Positions 23,801 to 31,727 of a stretch of DNA of 45,765 bases are shown one piece after another. The stretch covers positions 1 to 45,765 of the forward strand of contig JAGFNK010000423.1 in assembly GCA_025769875.1 (NCBI GenBank), written 5' to 3'. The notes beneath the pieces were generated by a model. It did no database searches. It saw only the letters and a program-made list of their open reading frames with translations, and had not been told where the DNA came from. Each line of letters starts with the position of its first letter. Position 1 is the stretch's first letter. The translations under genes and the position numbers were made by a program. This DNA comes from Russula earlei. Its lineage: Eukaryota; Basidiomycota; Agaricomycetes; Russulales; Russulaceae.

Positions 23801-23987
23801 GGTCTCGATACGCACGCTCGAGGTTCAGCCCTAACGCGTGCTGCGTTGTGATGGCAGGGACGGAAGGGGCAGATTGAAATGTGATGAGAGCGGTGAATAC
23901 GGCGAGGTAAAAGAGCGACGCAAAGACGGTCGTTGAGCCTGTGCGAAAAGAGAAAACCGAGCGTAGGACGGAGGAGGTGGACGGCAT
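20849..23987 (-). CDS. PFF1: Vacuolar membrane M28 zinc aminopeptidase-like protease (Pff1)
   Basis: Eight exons (23987-23793, 23740-23524, 23471-23288, 23232-23164, 23113-22686, 22633-22377, 22325-21755, 21699-20849) sum to 2772 nt, giving 923 residues, typical of the family. One transmembrane helix lies near residue 20 (TVFASLFYLAVFTALITF). The lumenal M28 peptidase domain has the metal-site residues: HFDSV (His, Asp), DDGMS (bridging Asp), NNGEEDGLNG (catalytic Glu-Glu), LNFEGAGSGG and YHTMDD (last His). The second half is polytopic, with at least eight hydrophobic segments (for example VLVVAEIVLLSVGPVVLAGL, LYWVALWNASLLVAVALG), and a lumenal C-terminal domain. In yeast Pff1 sits in the vacuole membrane; its substrates are poorly known. 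The frame is intact. It is divergent from the ABC gene with only 69 bp between start codons. Confidence 0.93.
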
Positions 23988-24056
23988 GACGAGACAGCCA
24001 GAGCGAGTCGGGCGCTTCGACTTTGGGCCGAGGGCGACGACTCGGACGCGGACGTC
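23988..24056. promoter_or_regulatory. 69-bp shared spacer between two divergent start codons
   Basis: The ATG of PFF1 (23987, minus) and the ATG chosen for the ABC gene (24057, plus) are 69 bp apart. If both starts are right, promoters and 5' leaders must overlap or extend into the opposite gene. The spacer is GC-rich with several CG-rich words and no TATA-like box. Confidence 0.5.
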
Positions 24057-25974
24057 ATGGTCGTCGCTCGACGATGGCTTGCACGCTCTCCTTTTGTTGT
24101 GCGCATTCCCAACGCCAATGTCTATCGATTCGGCGATCCGGATGGCGCGCGACCTGTCCTCACAGCTGTCGATTGGACAGTCCGCGAGGGAGAGAGCTGG
24201 GCAGTCGTTGGCTCCGGTGTAGGTGAAAAGACGGCATTGCTCGAGGTCAGGCAGGTTCTCCATTGCTTCCCAGAGCACTTAACCTTGCACCAGGCCCTTC
24301 TTGGGAACATGCGCATATCCCCTCCTCCGCCTGGCGGTCCTCTCCCATCGCTCTCGCTGAAACCTCGACCTATCAACGACGCAGTGTTCCTCGTCTCATT
24401 TGCTCAGCGGCCACGTGCATCGGTTGGGGCGTTCTACGATTATACTGCACGGTATGGCGCCGTACGCGATGAAGATCGCGTTACCCTACGCCAAAGCATG
24501 TTTCCCGAAGCGTCTGATCGAGATTCTATAATGCCTTTCATCGTGGATAACTCATGCCACCAACGGCAGGACATGTCCTCGAGAGTAGAAGAAAGAGCGC
24601 GGAGGTTCGACGAGTTGACCGACAAGTTGGGACTCAAACACCTCCTTGACCTTCCTCTGGTGACCCTCAGCAATGGGCAGACGCGTCGGGCGAGGATCGT
24701 CAAGGCGCTCATAGAACAACCCGACATCCTTCTTCTTGACGAGCCTCTGAGTCTGTGTCAGGTTTTCCCTCTACGTATGGCCATGCTCACGAGGACTCGT
24801 TTTAGCCGGACTGGACTTCAAAACACGCCCCGCACTGCTCTCTCTTCTTCACTCGTTCCACGCATCTAATAACCCTCGTGTCATTATGGGCCTACGCTTG
24901 CAGGACCCAATCCCCGAGTGGATCACTCACATGGCCTTGGTCCATGATGGACAAGTTGAGACCGGAGAAAGAACCTCAATGTTGGAAAAGTTGAATTCTC
25001 ATAATCGTGGAGCTGTTCTTACAGCAGGTGCCGCACGCACTCGGAGTTCAAGCCCAAACACTGTCATCTTGGTTGACATGCAGAATGTCAACGTACGATA
25101 TCATGAGCGACACGTGAGATCGTAGTCTCATCGCCTCTCAACTTGCTCAGTTTGGCGTAGGTTCTACGAGATATCAACTGGTCTATCCGTGCCGGGGATC
25201 GTTGGCACCTTCAAGGCGCGAACGGTACATAGATTATTGCCCCCAGGAGGTTGGAAATTTATAACGGTCTTCAATCTAGGCTCCGGAAAAACTACGCTTC
25301 TCTCTGTGCTGACTGGCGATCATCCCCAGTCCTACACCCAACGCGCTCCAAAGGCAGCGCTCATGCTCTTCGGTTCCCCTCGCCGAACGCACGCGACTCC
25401 CCACCTGCGCGCTCGTATAGGTGTAGTCTCCCCGGAGTTGTACAACGCCTGGCCCCGCGGGCGCGATATGACCGTGTGGGAGGCAGTCGCCACGGGCTTC
25501 GATGGTGGCTTCGTCCCGCTAGGTCCGCGGGGGCTTGGTGTCGGCCTGCAGGGTGAGCTGAGTGAGAGTGAGCGAACGTGGCGAGCAGATCGCGTCTGGG
25601 AAGTCATTCGCGGGCTTGGGCCACATACGTGGGGCGGAGCAGAGCAAGGGGCAGAGGTAGATGCGGGCGAGGTCGAATCGGTCAAGGGATTCGCGGAACG
25701 CCCTTTTGCGGCACTCCCCGCCGGCGTGCAGAGCATCGTGCTTCTGATGCGCGCGCTCGTTGGCCGCCCGTCGCTGGTACTGCTGGACGAGGTGTGGTCC
25801 GGCATGGATGACCGCATGATTCAGGCAGCGCGGGCGTACCTAAGAGGTGATGGTCTGCGCAAGGAGCAGGCTGTGGTGGTTGTCAGTCATTGGGAAGATG
25901 AGGTTCCGTGGGGGATCGAGGACGGGGTGAAGAGGTTCAGGCTAGAGGAAGGTGAAGGCACCATACTAGAGTAG
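24057..25974 (+). CDS. Soluble ABC protein with two ATP-binding domains (Ydr061w-like)
   Basis: Five exons (24057-24245, 24294-24750, 24806-25113, 25161-25224, 25280-25974) sum to 1713 nt, 570 residues. There are no membrane segments. The first nucleotide-binding domain has an unusual Walker A, GSGVGEKT, with Glu before the Lys, then signature LSNGQTRR and Walker B DILLLDEPL followed by TGLD. The second has a canonical Walker A, GANGSGKTTLLSVLTGD, a degenerate signature (LPAGVQSIVL) and Walker B SLVLLDEVWSGMDD, then VVVSHWEDE as H-loop. This tandem layout with asymmetric motifs fits the fungal family of yeast YDR061W, related to bacterial molybdate-type ATPase ModF; function is not established. 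The 3' end of this gene has been copied twice downstream (26499-26579 and 29849-29929). Confidence 0.88.
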
Positions 25975-26163
25975 TGGCCAACCAGCCTGGTAACCAACTC
26001 GGTTACCCGAGATGAAGAGGCGTACGACGTTGGAACGTTTGGGTTAATGTGAGGATGTGAGTTTATCTGTTTCTTCTCCCTTCTGCCTTATACACTCACC
26101 AATGTGGTATCCAGAAACCAGGAGATGTGCCACTACCCTAGTGTCATCACATCCCCAGAAGCG
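25894..26163 (+). repeat. Repeat unit copy A: end of the ABC coding sequence plus 3' flank
   Basis: This is the original context: the last 27 codons of the ABC gene, its stop, and about 190 bp of flank up to ...ccactaccctagtgtcatcacatccccagaagc. Near-identical sequence occurs at 26499-26757 and 29849-30107. In all three the flank contains tgaggatgtgagtttatctg and accaatgtggtatccagaaa. Confidence 0.9.
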
Positions 26164-26166
26164 TAC

Positions 26167-26228
26167 GGCAGCGAACTTGACGACGACATGCACCGAGAAA
26201 ATGGCATGTCGTCGTCAAGTTCGCTGCC
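26167..26228. repeat. Fold-back palindrome 1: perfect 24-bp arms, 14-nt loop
   Basis: Left arm 26167-26190 (ggcagcgaacttgacgacga then catg) and right arm 26205-26228 are exact reverse complements, separated by caccgagaaaatgg. The right arm and loop belong to the duplicated block and recur at 29548-29571; the left arm exists only here, directly after repeat unit copy A. Confidence 0.95.
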
Positions 26229-26498
26229 TTACCGAAGAAAGACAAGGGTATGCTCGAACGCCAGCTCATCAGCAATGAGACGGCCGCATATCATAAGCCG
26301 AGCTGCATCGCTTGCCCCTCATGGTGTTCATCTTCATCCTGGCCGTGTTGATCATGAAATGGACATTCCCACTGTAAATACATTGAATCTCTTTCAATTT
26401 TCCATCAATGCTCACTGGAAATGTGGGTACAGTTGTGAGGCAGGATACCCGTTGCGGTGAATGGAGACGAGTCAGCCCAGTCGGTGGATCCTGAGCTT

Positions 26499-26757
26499 GG
26501 GAAGATGAGGTTTTGTGGGGGATCGAGGACGGGGTGAAGAGGTTCAGGCCAGAGGAAGCTGAAGGCACCGTAGTACAGTAGTGGCCAAGCTGGTAACCAA
26601 CTCGGTTGGCTGAGATGAAGGGGCGTTCGACGTTGGGTTGATGTGAGGATGTGAGTTTATCTGTTTCTCCCTTCTGCCATATACACTCACCAATGTGGTA
26701 TCCAGAAACCAGGAGATGTGCCACTACCCTAGTGACATCACATCCCCAGAAGCGACG
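26499..26757 (+). pseudogene. Copy B of the ABC gene 3' end plus flank
   Basis: Reads like 25894-26163 with about 90% identity by eye. The reading frame is kept: EDEVLWGIEDGVKRFRPEEA then EGTVVQ and a stop at the same place as in the ABC gene (EGTILE then stop). It has no start or ATPase motifs, so it is a fragment. Confidence 0.85.
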
Positions 26758-26833
26758 ACACCCCCGTCGATGTCGTGTTCCTCGACTATCAGGGGAGCAG
26801 GTTACTCCGGACGCTCAATTCTGTTCAGGCGCG

Positions 26834-26875
26834 CCAATAAGTGGATGCAGACATCTTGCGCCATCCACTTATTGG
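26834..26875. repeat. 14-bp perfect hairpin inside the proximal duplicate
   Basis: Arms ccaataagtggatg (26834-26847) and catccacttattgg (26862-26875) with a 14-nt loop. The same hairpin is intact in the distal copy at 30184-30225. Confidence 0.9.
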
Positions 26876-27089
26876 AGGCTCAGGCTGCCAGTATACATAA
26901 AATCGATGAGACTCTCCCGTATAACTTGGTCTGTGTCATATGTCCTGCCATGAATAAGTCATGTCGTGATAAATCACAATCAGTGTCCGTGAATTGTACT
27001 CGTATCGTACCGTACAGTATCTTATCGTATCGTAAAATGTCCGCCAAGCGTCCAAATGTCTGTGTTGAGAAATAAATAATAATAGATAT

Positions 27090-27585
27090 CAAGCAGTCTG
27101 GGCCACGTCAATGCGCAATCCCAGTTCACCAGCCGCCTTTATCAAGCTGTAAAAGACTTCCACCGCCGGAGTAGGAGGTGTGATCGGTAACCCGCTCGAC
27201 TCCAATGAGATCGACTCGAATGCGGAGGATGATGACCCGCACGAATACCTCGACGAAGAGGAAAATCCCGACGTGCAGGAGTAGTGGAGGACTCGGTGAC
27301 ACCGACGGGATTCCGCACATGACGCTTTTCCGCTGCAACTTCTTCTCAGGACATCCAAACCTTGCTGCCTCTGTATCCGTCAAGAAAAAGGTGTCCACCG
27401 CAAGCACCTCCATCCGGAGCTCCGCCAACGATGGTCGACACTCAGCCATCTTCAGGAGGCATCCGACACAGGGAGGAGGTCAAGCAACACCGCGCGATCC
27501 ACCGGATAGTCGTTGTAGCCGCGGTCGCCTGGGGAAGCTGAACGCCATGGACGTCCGTTGGCAATCGTCTCTGCAGCCGAGTGAC
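27090..27585 (-). pseudogene. Truncated, frame-shifted copy of the kinase gene 3' end
   Basis: Minus-strand homology to the C-terminal 180 codons of the kinase at 30468-31670: RPSLAELRMEVLAVDTFFLT and EAARFGCPEKKLQRKSVMCG are nearly identical. A deletion near 27283 removes the DETSASCY segment and shifts frame, and another near 27445 removes LLKKIFSP. No catalytic motifs are present because homology ends before them. The break coincides with the left end of the TIR element. Confidence 0.9.
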
Positions 27586-27591
27586 GAGATA

Positions 27592-28145
27592 CTATCACCT
27601 ATGGGGAACTCGCCATTCCACGACCATCTCGCCAATTTCATTTTTCCCTGTATCTGCTCAAACAACCCCATTTAAAACTTTGTAGTTATACTATTGAGTG
27701 CCATTAATGTCATTCTAGCAAAGAAAAATGGAGGTCCATTGAGTGGTTTTCAAGTAGTATTTTGGCTGGGGGTCACGCCTCCATCACGCTTTCTGTCATG
27801 GCGGAGTGCGGAGTTTGATTCCAGCTGGGTGATCACCGTTGGGGAGTCTGGGTCACTGCTGTTTTATCCTCTTAATAATGATATATATCGACCTTTTACT
27901 TTTACTCGTGCGGCACTGGCCCATGATGTGAGCGCCGCGTTCCGTACATAGCCAAGTCCTGGATAATGCTACTCCATTACAACTGTTTTCCCTAGTCCCC
28001 ACCCAATCAAATTGCCTTTGTAAATACACGGGAATGTTTCATCCCGGGCGGACTTTAATTTGGCATGTGTTACATGTCCGTTACTTTCGTGACATTTGTG
28101 ACTGGCGAGATGGTAGTGGAATGGCGAGTTCCCCATAGGTGATAG
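27592..28145. mobile_element. 554-bp non-autonomous TIR element flanked by TA (Tc1/mariner-type MITE candidate)
   Basis: Terminal inverted repeats of about 42 bp start CTATCACCTATGGGGAACTC at 27592 and end with the reverse complement at 28145, with one mismatch across the arms (cgaccatc against ctaccatc). Both ends are flanked by TA (27590-27591 and 28146-28147), the target duplication expected of Tc1/mariner elements. The interior has no transposase; its longest open frame is 85 codons with no known motif. It sits exactly where the truncated kinase copy ends. Confidence 0.8.
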
Positions 28146-28220
28146 TATAGCTCCTTCAAATGGACATGGCCGGAGCTGCGGAGTTCAAATCGAGTGGTGG
28201 CCACCTTTTGCGCTCGTTAA

Positions 28221-29043
28221 ATGGAAATTAACACCTGGAGAGACCTCCTGCTTCTTCCAAATCACCAAGACGTACGTGTCCGTTTCCGACAATTTCATGA
28301 AACACCAGTACCTGCCGTCGTACAAACGAGTTCCTTCAATCCCTTGCCGGGGAACCCAAATGCGCTTACCCGCAATGGTCCCGCATCCGTGCATTTAGTG
28401 GAGGACTTGCCAGCTATGATGCAGGGGCACTTGATTGACGAGAGCTACTCCGGGACGGCGGCAGGAACCGTTATCCTAGACGACGAAGATCCCATCACAC
28501 CCCAGAGTGCTCTACAACAACTCGGACTAGAATGTCGGCGCACCGATTTCTTCACTGATTGTGAAACATCATCGGGGGTCATCGCACAAAATCTCTCTTA
28601 CCTGGTCGGGGACATTTATCGTGCCCTTGCAAATAACATGCTGCAGTTCCGATCTCAAGAGCCTTCACTAAACCGAACGGTGATCACTAATCACAGTTAC
28701 CGGCTAAATGGTGAAATTAAAATCTTTGGGAGGATAAGTCACCGCACGAGGTTCATGGGGGAACTCATGACTCAGCTGAAAACCCCCGAAATGTCAATTC
28801 CATACTGGGGCCCATCAAACAAATACACCGGTTACGAGGCCATCCTGGGAAAGGTCCGTATGGTTGCCTCTTTCAGTCGTCCAGTAGGTCAATCTGTACT
28901 TGTAGCTTGTGTACCATGCGGGTGATGTTGTTTCAGTCGGATCACCCCGGCACGTTCGTTGGGCAGTCGTATATTCCACGGACGCCAGGGAGACCTCGGT
29001 TCTACTGCTCGCCGATCGCCAAGTTCTGTCTTCCGCCTTGTGA
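28221..29043 (+). CDS. Unknown protein gene in the rearranged region
   Basis: An open frame from the ATG at 28221, with an inferred 52-nt intron at 28854-28905 joining YEAILGK to LVYHAGDVVSVGSPRHVRW, ends at a TGA at 29041-29043; about 256 residues. The middle (PSLNRTVITNHSYRLNGEIK, MGELMTQLKTPEMSIPYWGP) looks like folded protein, and the last exon has the feel of a small beta-barrel (VVSVGSPRHVRWAVVYSTDA). No signature is recognised. It could be the C-terminal part of a transposon-borne gene, as it lies between a MITE and a fold-back, but that is inference. The start is uncertain. Confidence 0.5.
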
Positions 29044-29106
29044 TGACGAAGGACAACTCCCACCTATCTGGAGCATGTTGTACATGCTGCTCACGGAAGT
29101 CAGGGA

Positions 29107-29170
29107 TGCATTCGAGTATTATCGTCGATGTTCCTGACCTCAGGAACATCGACGACAATACTCGAATGCA
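29107..29170. repeat. Fold-back palindrome 2: 31-bp arms, 2-nt loop, one mismatch
   Basis: Left arm 29107-29137 (tgcattcgagtattatcgtc then gatgttcctga) is followed after cc by its reverse complement at 29140-29170, differing at one position (t/c). It separates the unknown plus-strand gene from a stretch that codes on the minus strand. Confidence 0.95.
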
Positions 29171-29228
29171 AAGGATTTTTTCGTTTGGATGTCCCCACAG
29201 AAGACCCGTCTTTGTCTCCAAGGGGAAG

Positions 29229-29530
29229 TCAGATGACCAATGAAGGCATGCGATCCGCAAGGTTGATGTTCAGATCGAACCGAGGGGGTTCAAGTGCTGG
29301 TCCTTCAAACGTACCAGCAGGAGTCAGCAAAAGTTTTTTTTTTCCATTCGTTCGTTCGCACATGGTGCTGGCAAATCTTCCCAGACGCACACGAGCACTG
29401 TCATTCAATGCCTTGATGGCCTGCCAACTGAATTCACCCTCGTTGACGCACCCCTCTCTCACCTTGCCAAGAAAATGTGCCGCTAATTCATACACTTTGA
29501 CCGCTACCTTGGAGGGGGTTGGTCCTCTGT
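29229..29530 (-). other. Captured minus-strand coding fragment of unknown origin
   Basis: Between fold-back 2 and the distal duplicate the minus strand reads a smooth peptide: KVAVKVYELAAHFLGKVREG, CVNEGEFSWQAIKALNDSAR, VRLGRFASTMCERTNGK, LLTPAGTFEGPALEPPRFDL, ending at a TGA near 29229. No start codon or splice site ties it to anything upstream, because the duplicated block begins at 29533. It looks like a broken exon. Confidence 0.45.
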
Positions 29531-29848
29531 GTATGCACCGAGAAAATGGCATGTCGTCGTCAAGTTCGCTGCCGTACCGAAGAAAGACAAGGGGTATGCT
29601 CGAACGCCAGCTCATCAGCAATGAGACGGCCGCATATCATAAGCCGAGCTGCATCGCTTGCCCCTCATGGTGTTCATCTTCATCCTGGCCGTGTTGATCA
29701 TGAAATGGACATTCCCACTGTAAATACATTGAATCTCTTTCAATTTTCCATCAATGCTCACCGGAAATGTGGGTACAGTTGTGAGGCAGGATACCCGCTG
29801 CAGTGAATGGAGACGAGTCAGCCCAGTCGGTGGATCCTACCTGAGCTT

Positions 29849-30107
29849 GGGAAGATGAGGTTCCGTGAGGGATCGAGGACGGGGTGAAGAGGTTCAGGCC
29901 AGAGGAAGCTGAAGGCACCGTAGTACAGTAGCGGCCAAGCTGGTAACCAACTCGGTTGGCTGAGATGAAGGGGCGTTCGACGTTGGGTTGATGTGAGGAT
30001 GTGAGTTTATCTGTTTCTCCCTTCTGCCATATACACTCACCAATGTGGTATCCAGAAACCAGGAGATGTGCCACTACCCTAGTGACATCACATCCCCAGA
30101 AGCGACG
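29849..30107 (+). pseudogene. Copy C of the ABC gene 3' end plus flank
   Basis: Near-identical to copy B, but the frame is broken: the equivalent of EDEVPW reads EDEVP then TGA because ggg has become gag-type sequence at 29864-29868. The remaining flank keeps tgaggatgtgagtttatctg and the downstream boundary. Confidence 0.85.
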
Positions 30108-30183
30108 ACACCCCCGTCGATGTCGTGTTCCTCGACTATCAGGGGAGCAGGTTACTCCAGACGCTCAATTCTGTTCAGGCGCG

Positions 30184-30225
30184 CCAATAAGTGGATGCAG
30201 ACATCTTGCGCCATCCACTTATTGG
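30184..30225. repeat. 14-bp perfect hairpin inside the distal duplicate
   Basis: Arms and loop identical to those at 26834-26875, while the flanks differ by a small insertion (gattatactca) just after the right arm. Confidence 0.9.
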
Positions 30226-30467
30226 AGGATTATACTCAGGCCGCCAGTATACATAAAATCGATGAGACTCGCCCGCACAACGACGTATAACTTGGTCTGT
30301 GTCATATGTCCTGCCATAAATTATGGGAATAAGTCATGTCGTGATAAATCACAATCAGTGTCCGTGAATTGTACTCGTATCGTATCGTACAGTATCTTAT
30401 CGTATCGTAAAATGTCCGTCAAGCATTCAAATGTCTGTGTTGAGAAATAAATAAATAATAATAAATA

Positions 30468-31670
30468 TCAAGCAGTCTGGGCCGCGTCAGTGCGCAATCC
30501 CAGTTCACCAGCCGCCTTTATCAAGCTGTAAAAGACTTCCACCGCCGGAGTAGGAGGTGTGATCGGTAACCCGCTCGACTCCAATGAGATCGACTCGAAT
30601 GCGGAGGATGATGACCCGCAAGAATACCTCGACGAAGAGGAAAATCCCGACGTGCAGGAGTAGCATGATGCGGAGGTCTCATCGGAAGGACTCGGTGACA
30701 CCGACGGGATTCCGCACATGACGCTTTTCCGCTGCAACTTCTTCTCAGGACATCCAAACCTTGCTGCCTCTTTATCCGTCAGGAAGAAAGTGTCCACCGC
30801 AAGCACCTCCATCCGGATCTCCGCCAACGATGGTCGACGCTCAGGCATCGGAGAGAAGATCTTCTTCAGAAGCGAGTAGGCAGCGTCCGACACAGGGAGG
30901 ACGTCAAGCAACACCGCGCGATCCACCAGATAGTCGTTGTAGTCTCGGTCGTCTGGGGAAGCTGAACGCCATGGACATCTGTTGGCGATCATCTCTGTGA
31001 GGATGCAGCCGAGTGACCAGATATCTCCTTCGACGGTAGAGTACGGCTTATGCTGCCGTACAAGTGACTCTGATAGCAGATTAGCAATCGGATTACTCAT
31101 CGCACCCGAAAAAAAAAAAGCCATACCTGGGCTCATGTAGCACGGCGTTCCACAGGAAGATGCGGTCACCTTGTTCGTCGTTGCAAGGCCAAAGTCAGCA
31201 ACGAAGACATCCATCTCTCCGCTCTGCGAAGAAACCAGGATGTTCTCCGGCTTGAGATCCCGGTGGTAAACTCCCCGAGAATGGCAGTGCTCGAGCGCAT
31301 CAATGATTTGGATGAAAACACGCTTGATCAGCTCATCCTCTCGGAAAAATGTGCCGATGACGGAGCGAAGGTCCCCAGCGCATAGGTCGTAGACGAAGAA
31401 GGCGTGATCACCCGCATCGATCTCGTCATGGAATGTGAGTACGTGTGGATGGGATGAGACTCGGGCATGGAGCTGGGTTTCGCGAGTCTGGTAATAATCG
31501 GAGGGGACCTTCTCTATTCGCTTGACGGCAAAGCGTGCTCCAGATTGAGTGTCGACGGCGCGATATACGACGCCGAAGGACCCCGCGCCCAAGATTGCCT
31601 CGATTTTCAGGGCACCATTATCGATGGTCTGACCCAGGAGCTGGGATGCAGACGCAAGATAGGAATTCAT
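30468..31670 (-). CDS. Serine/threonine protein kinase of the Ran1/Pat1-Vhs1-Sks1 type
   Basis: Kinase domain at residues about 20-300: glycine loop GAGSFGVVYRAVD, VAIK-type lysine in FAVKRI, catalytic loop YHRDLKPENILV, DFG in VADFGLATT, and GTPCYMSPE followed by DIWSLGCILTEM. The literal ORF includes MAFFFSGAMSNPIANLLS between MSPG and the next block; this is a 57-nt in-frame intron (31070-31126, GTATGG...ATCAG), and removing it restores MSPESLVRQHKPYS. The C-terminal tail is Ser-rich. The fungal Ran1-like group regulates growth, nutrition or meiosis; exact role unknown. The last 180 codons are duplicated at 27090-27585. A 14-bp hairpin lies 24 nt upstream of the ATG. Confidence 0.9.
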   Translation of the reverse strand: MNSYLASASQLLGQTIDNGALKIEAILGAGSFGVVYRAVDTQSGARFAVKRIEKVPSDYYQTRETQLHARVSSHPHVLTFHDEIDAGDHAFFVYDLCAGDLRSVIGTFFREDELIKRVFIQIIDALEHCHSRGVYHRDLKPENILVSSQSGEMDVFVADFGLATTNKVTASSCGTPCYMSPGMAFFFSGAMSNPIANLLSESLVRQHKPYSTVEGDIWSLGCILTEMIANRCPWRSASPDDRDYNDYLVDRAVLLDVLPVSDAAYSLLKKIFSPMPERRPSLAEIRMEVLAVDTFFLTDKEAARFGCPEKKLQRKSVMCGIPSVSPSPSDETSASCYSCTSGFSSSSRYSCGSSSSAFESISLESSGLPITPPTPAVEVFYSLIKAAGELGLRTDAAQTA

Positions 31671-31693
31671 CGTGGGAGGGGGGCGAGGGGTGG

Positions 31694-31727
31694 CAACTAA
31701 GTGCCGCGAGAAAGCGGCACTTAGTTG
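31694..31727. repeat. Perfect 14-bp hairpin in the kinase 5' leader
   Basis: Arms caactaagtgccgc (31694-31707) and gcggcacttagttg (31714-31727) with a 6-nt loop (gagaaa). It begins 24 nt upstream of the kinase start codon, so it would be in the mRNA leader if transcription starts further out. It could be a protein-binding palindrome, an RNA stem, or an element footprint. Confidence 0.9.

Larger units (their letters stand above)
26188..27585. repeat. Segmental duplication, proximal copy
   Basis: Homologous to 29533-31010 in the same order and orientation: a 300-bp piece of unknown origin, a copy of the ABC 3' end and flank, a 330-bp piece with a 14-bp hairpin, and the 3' part of a protein kinase gene. 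Divergence is mostly substitutions plus small deletions (for example a block missing near 27445-27465). The homology stops at about 27585, where a terminal-inverted-repeat element begins. Confidence 0.9.
29533..31010. repeat. Segmental duplication, distal copy (contains the intact kinase 3' part)
   Basis: Same order as 26188-27585. Here the kinase homology continues beyond the break into a complete gene, so this copy, at least for the kinase part, is the likely source. The copy of the ABC 3' end inside it (29849-30107) must in turn derive from the ABC locus, so at least two events are needed. Confidence 0.9.

Noticed and set aside
24201..24245. Frameshift in the first Walker A of the ABC protein
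   Set aside because: The exon sum is divisible by three and the flanking motif (KTALLE then ALLGNMRISP) reads on; GEKT is therefore taken as a real variant.
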